A stretch of 64,000 nt of DNA from Pohlia nutans. Taxonomy: Eukaryota; Streptophyta; Bryopsida; Bryales; Mniaceae. The notes beneath the pieces were generated by a model that made no database searches, was not told where the DNA came from, and saw only the letters and a program-made list of their open reading frames with translations. The position numbers and the translations under genes were made by a program. The stretch spans positions 3,536,501 through 3,600,500 of the forward strand of contig CM040089.1 in NCBI GenBank assembly GCA_022496805.1. The letters run 5' to 3'. Positions 61,931 to 64,000 of the stretch are shown piece after piece (the stretch's first letter is position 1; each line of letters starts with the position of its first letter).

Positions 61931-63697
61931 TGCAGTCCTATGTACAATTTTCAATATTATGTACTAGAATTCAATTTTTTGAAATCAATTTAACTTAGTG
62001 AGATTAGTATACTTAGAGTAATTTGTTGGAAGGAATAAAGCTAATAGAAGTAGTTGTTGTTAGAAGGTAGAGTCACTCTATTTGAAACCAACTTGAAATT
62101 ATATAGATTTAGTTTTAATATAGACAATACAATATAACTATGACCCCAAAATATTTTTGTTTTCTGGCCGTAAAATGCGGGCCGCTAAACGCGGAGATGA
62201 AAATTTGTTAGTGGGTCCACGTGGAATTAAGTTCTATGAACTTTGTGTGGAGATTTACCAACAATTTATAAAATTTGGCTCACTTTGCTAATTTTTATAA
62301 ATTTGTATAAATTTAATAAAATATTTTTTAATTTGTGGCTCAAATAGATTTGTAGATGGTATTTATTTTTAAATTCACATAAGTTTGTAAATAATTTGAA
62401 TGTTTGTTTTGGTGTTTATCATTTTGATTTTTTCCAAAAACATTTTTGTAAAAATAAAATATTTTGCATGCTACGGTATTATTAAATCAACTTGTTCGTT
62501 TATAACTACAAATATTGGGTCCTTTACAAATTAAGAATTAGAATAAAGGCATATATATAGAATATAGAATTAGAATAAAGGCATATTATCCAATTTGATA
62601 ACCTTTTGATGGCCAAACACGAGCCCAAACATTCAAAATTTACATTTTTTTATATGTTTTAAAAAAATATAAAAAATACACAAAGATATAAAATATAATG
62701 TAATTCCTTATTGACAATATTGATGAAAAATGCCATGGACTTTAGTATCATTTATTGGTGCATTTAAACCTCAAAATCTTTTTTTAATTTTTTTTTAAAG
62801 CAAAAAGAGTTTTAAGTTTATGTTCCTATTTGGTACAATTGTAAATCCTAATAAGCCCTAAAAAGTAAAAATTCTCAATATACACATGTCTTCATGTTGA
62901 AATTTAGAATGCTCTCAAAATATTATGATTTTATGGCATTTTCAAAGTTTCAATTTTATTTTTTTTGTACTTGAATTTTTTTTTCATTTGTAAATTATTC
63001 CAAAAATAAAATAAAACACATATGATATCAAAAAAAATAAAATTTAAAGAAATTATATAGTATGATGTATAATATTCATTGTAAAATATTCAATGAAAAT
63101 TTAGCATTATTTAGGTAACATAGCTTGTTCTTTGATAACCTTTACAACTATGCACAAAAGGAATTTGATGTTAAAGGACTAAATAATGTGTGTTGGTATT
63201 TGTTGCTTTCTAAATATTACCTAATTTTATGTGCTTTAGTTGTTTTAATTTGTTCGAACTAGAATCACATGTAAGCATTTCTCCTTGGGGAGGCACTCGC
63301 AAATTTTTTAAATGACGTAAGTTAAAAAATAGATTGTTTTTTTTTTAAATCATTTGAGGTACAATTTTGAAATCTTCTAGAAATAAAATAGAGGCCTGAT
63401 AATGTCAAATTTTTTATTATGAAAAATATTATAGGGTGCATTTTTTAAATTTACAAACCCAACATTATTCTAATGAGTATGGAAGGACCATAGGCTAGAT
63501 TTACATTTCTTTAGATTTACATTTATGTGGAGATGTCTTTGAGACATGCAAAACTATTGTTCCAGACATGCTTTTAAAAACCTATAAGACAAGATATATG
63601 ATAAGACATTAAAAATGATTAGGACAAATTAAGCTAAGTAACTTGTCTCATTGACCATTTTGTACACTAATGGATTAGAAGCATTTCACAAAATAGG
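61931..63697. other. intergenic, no gene seen
   Basis: Very AT-rich, with no long frames, recognised RNA genes or clear element ends. Confidence 0.4.
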
Positions 63698-64000
63698 GAA
63701 AATGCATGATAGGTGTACCAACTCTTGGACAAAGATTTTGCTAAGATTTAGTACACCTTAGTGCATTTTGTACACATTGTGCATTTTATTAAAAGCATTG
63801 ATTTTCAAACCAATTTTTAAAATGTATAGCATTGACACAATGAAAAATAAAATGAACTATGAATACACATTAACTATATATCAACTATATAATCAAATTT
63901 TAATTTGTAAAAAATTATTTATCATAAAAAAATTAAATTTCATAAATTTTGTTTAAATAACACTTTGACCAATTTCTATCTAAACTTTGATTGTGAAAAT
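63698..64000. mobile_element. hAT-like element, second copy, cut by the window end
   Basis: From GAAAATGCATGATAGGTGTACC (abbreviated start GAAAATGCATG at 63698) the sequence parallels 54917 onward: TTTTGCTAAGATTTAGTACA, TGCATTTTATTAAAA, ATTG-CACAATGAAAAATAAA and ACTATATATCAAC. The right end lies beyond the window. Confidence 0.7.

Noticed and set aside
1..64000. CRISPR arrays, bacterial operons, tRNA or rRNA genes
   Set aside because: No regularly spaced short repeats with unique spacers, no tRNA-like A and B boxes with acceptor pairing, and no rRNA segments were seen; the spliced genes show eukaryotic nuclear DNA.

Overview
The window is nuclear DNA from a streptophyte: a land plant or a charophyte alga, probably not a seed plant. 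Four complete intron-rich protein genes can be assembled exon by exon, and each matches a plant-type family: PEX11, a four-TM RINGv E3 ligase, a nuclear poly(A)-binding protein of the PABN/PABPN1 type, and an AGO4/6/9-type Argonaute. Exons are short and GC-richer than their surroundings. Between the genes lies very AT-rich DNA (long stretches near 30% GC by eye) filled with short non-autonomous transposons, foldbacks and tandem repeats. The species cannot be fixed from sequence alone.

Layout. 1-8.1 kb: no confident gene; a possible terminal exon on the minus strand (461-690), a foldback element, a heat-shock-element-like cluster before a TATA box, and two MITEs. 8.2-11.4 kb (minus): PEX11, 7 exons, 244 aa, every intron in phase 0. 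14.5-19.3 kb (minus): RINGv/MARCH-like membrane E3 ligase, 8 coding exons, 521 aa, with a probable spliced 3' UTR. 19.9-26 kb: a TIR element, a three-unit tandem repeat, and a cluster of TTAA-flanked elements including one inserted in another. 26.4-28.9 kb (minus): PABN, 7 exons, 226 aa. 29-41.9 kb: no gene, repeat-dense. 42.0-47.4 kb (plus): AGO4-type Argonaute, 16 exons, 953 aa, full D-E-D-H tetrad. 47.4-64 kb: no gene; many MITEs, a second nested insertion, foldbacks and tandem arrays.

The four genes are unrelated housekeeping or regulatory genes and do not form a functional cluster. They act in peroxisome proliferation, membrane-linked ubiquitination, poly(A)-tail control and small-RNA-guided silencing. 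The most informative non-genic feature is a large family of roughly 540-595 bp elements that begin TTAA-CCCCTAAACGTC and end with its inverse. Two copies of one element, one empty and one carrying a second family member, show directly that insertion duplicates TTAA, the hallmark of piggyBac-type transposition. A second empty/filled pair shows a different, hAT-like element making an approximately 8-bp target duplication. No transposase reading frame was seen, so all these elements look non-autonomous here.
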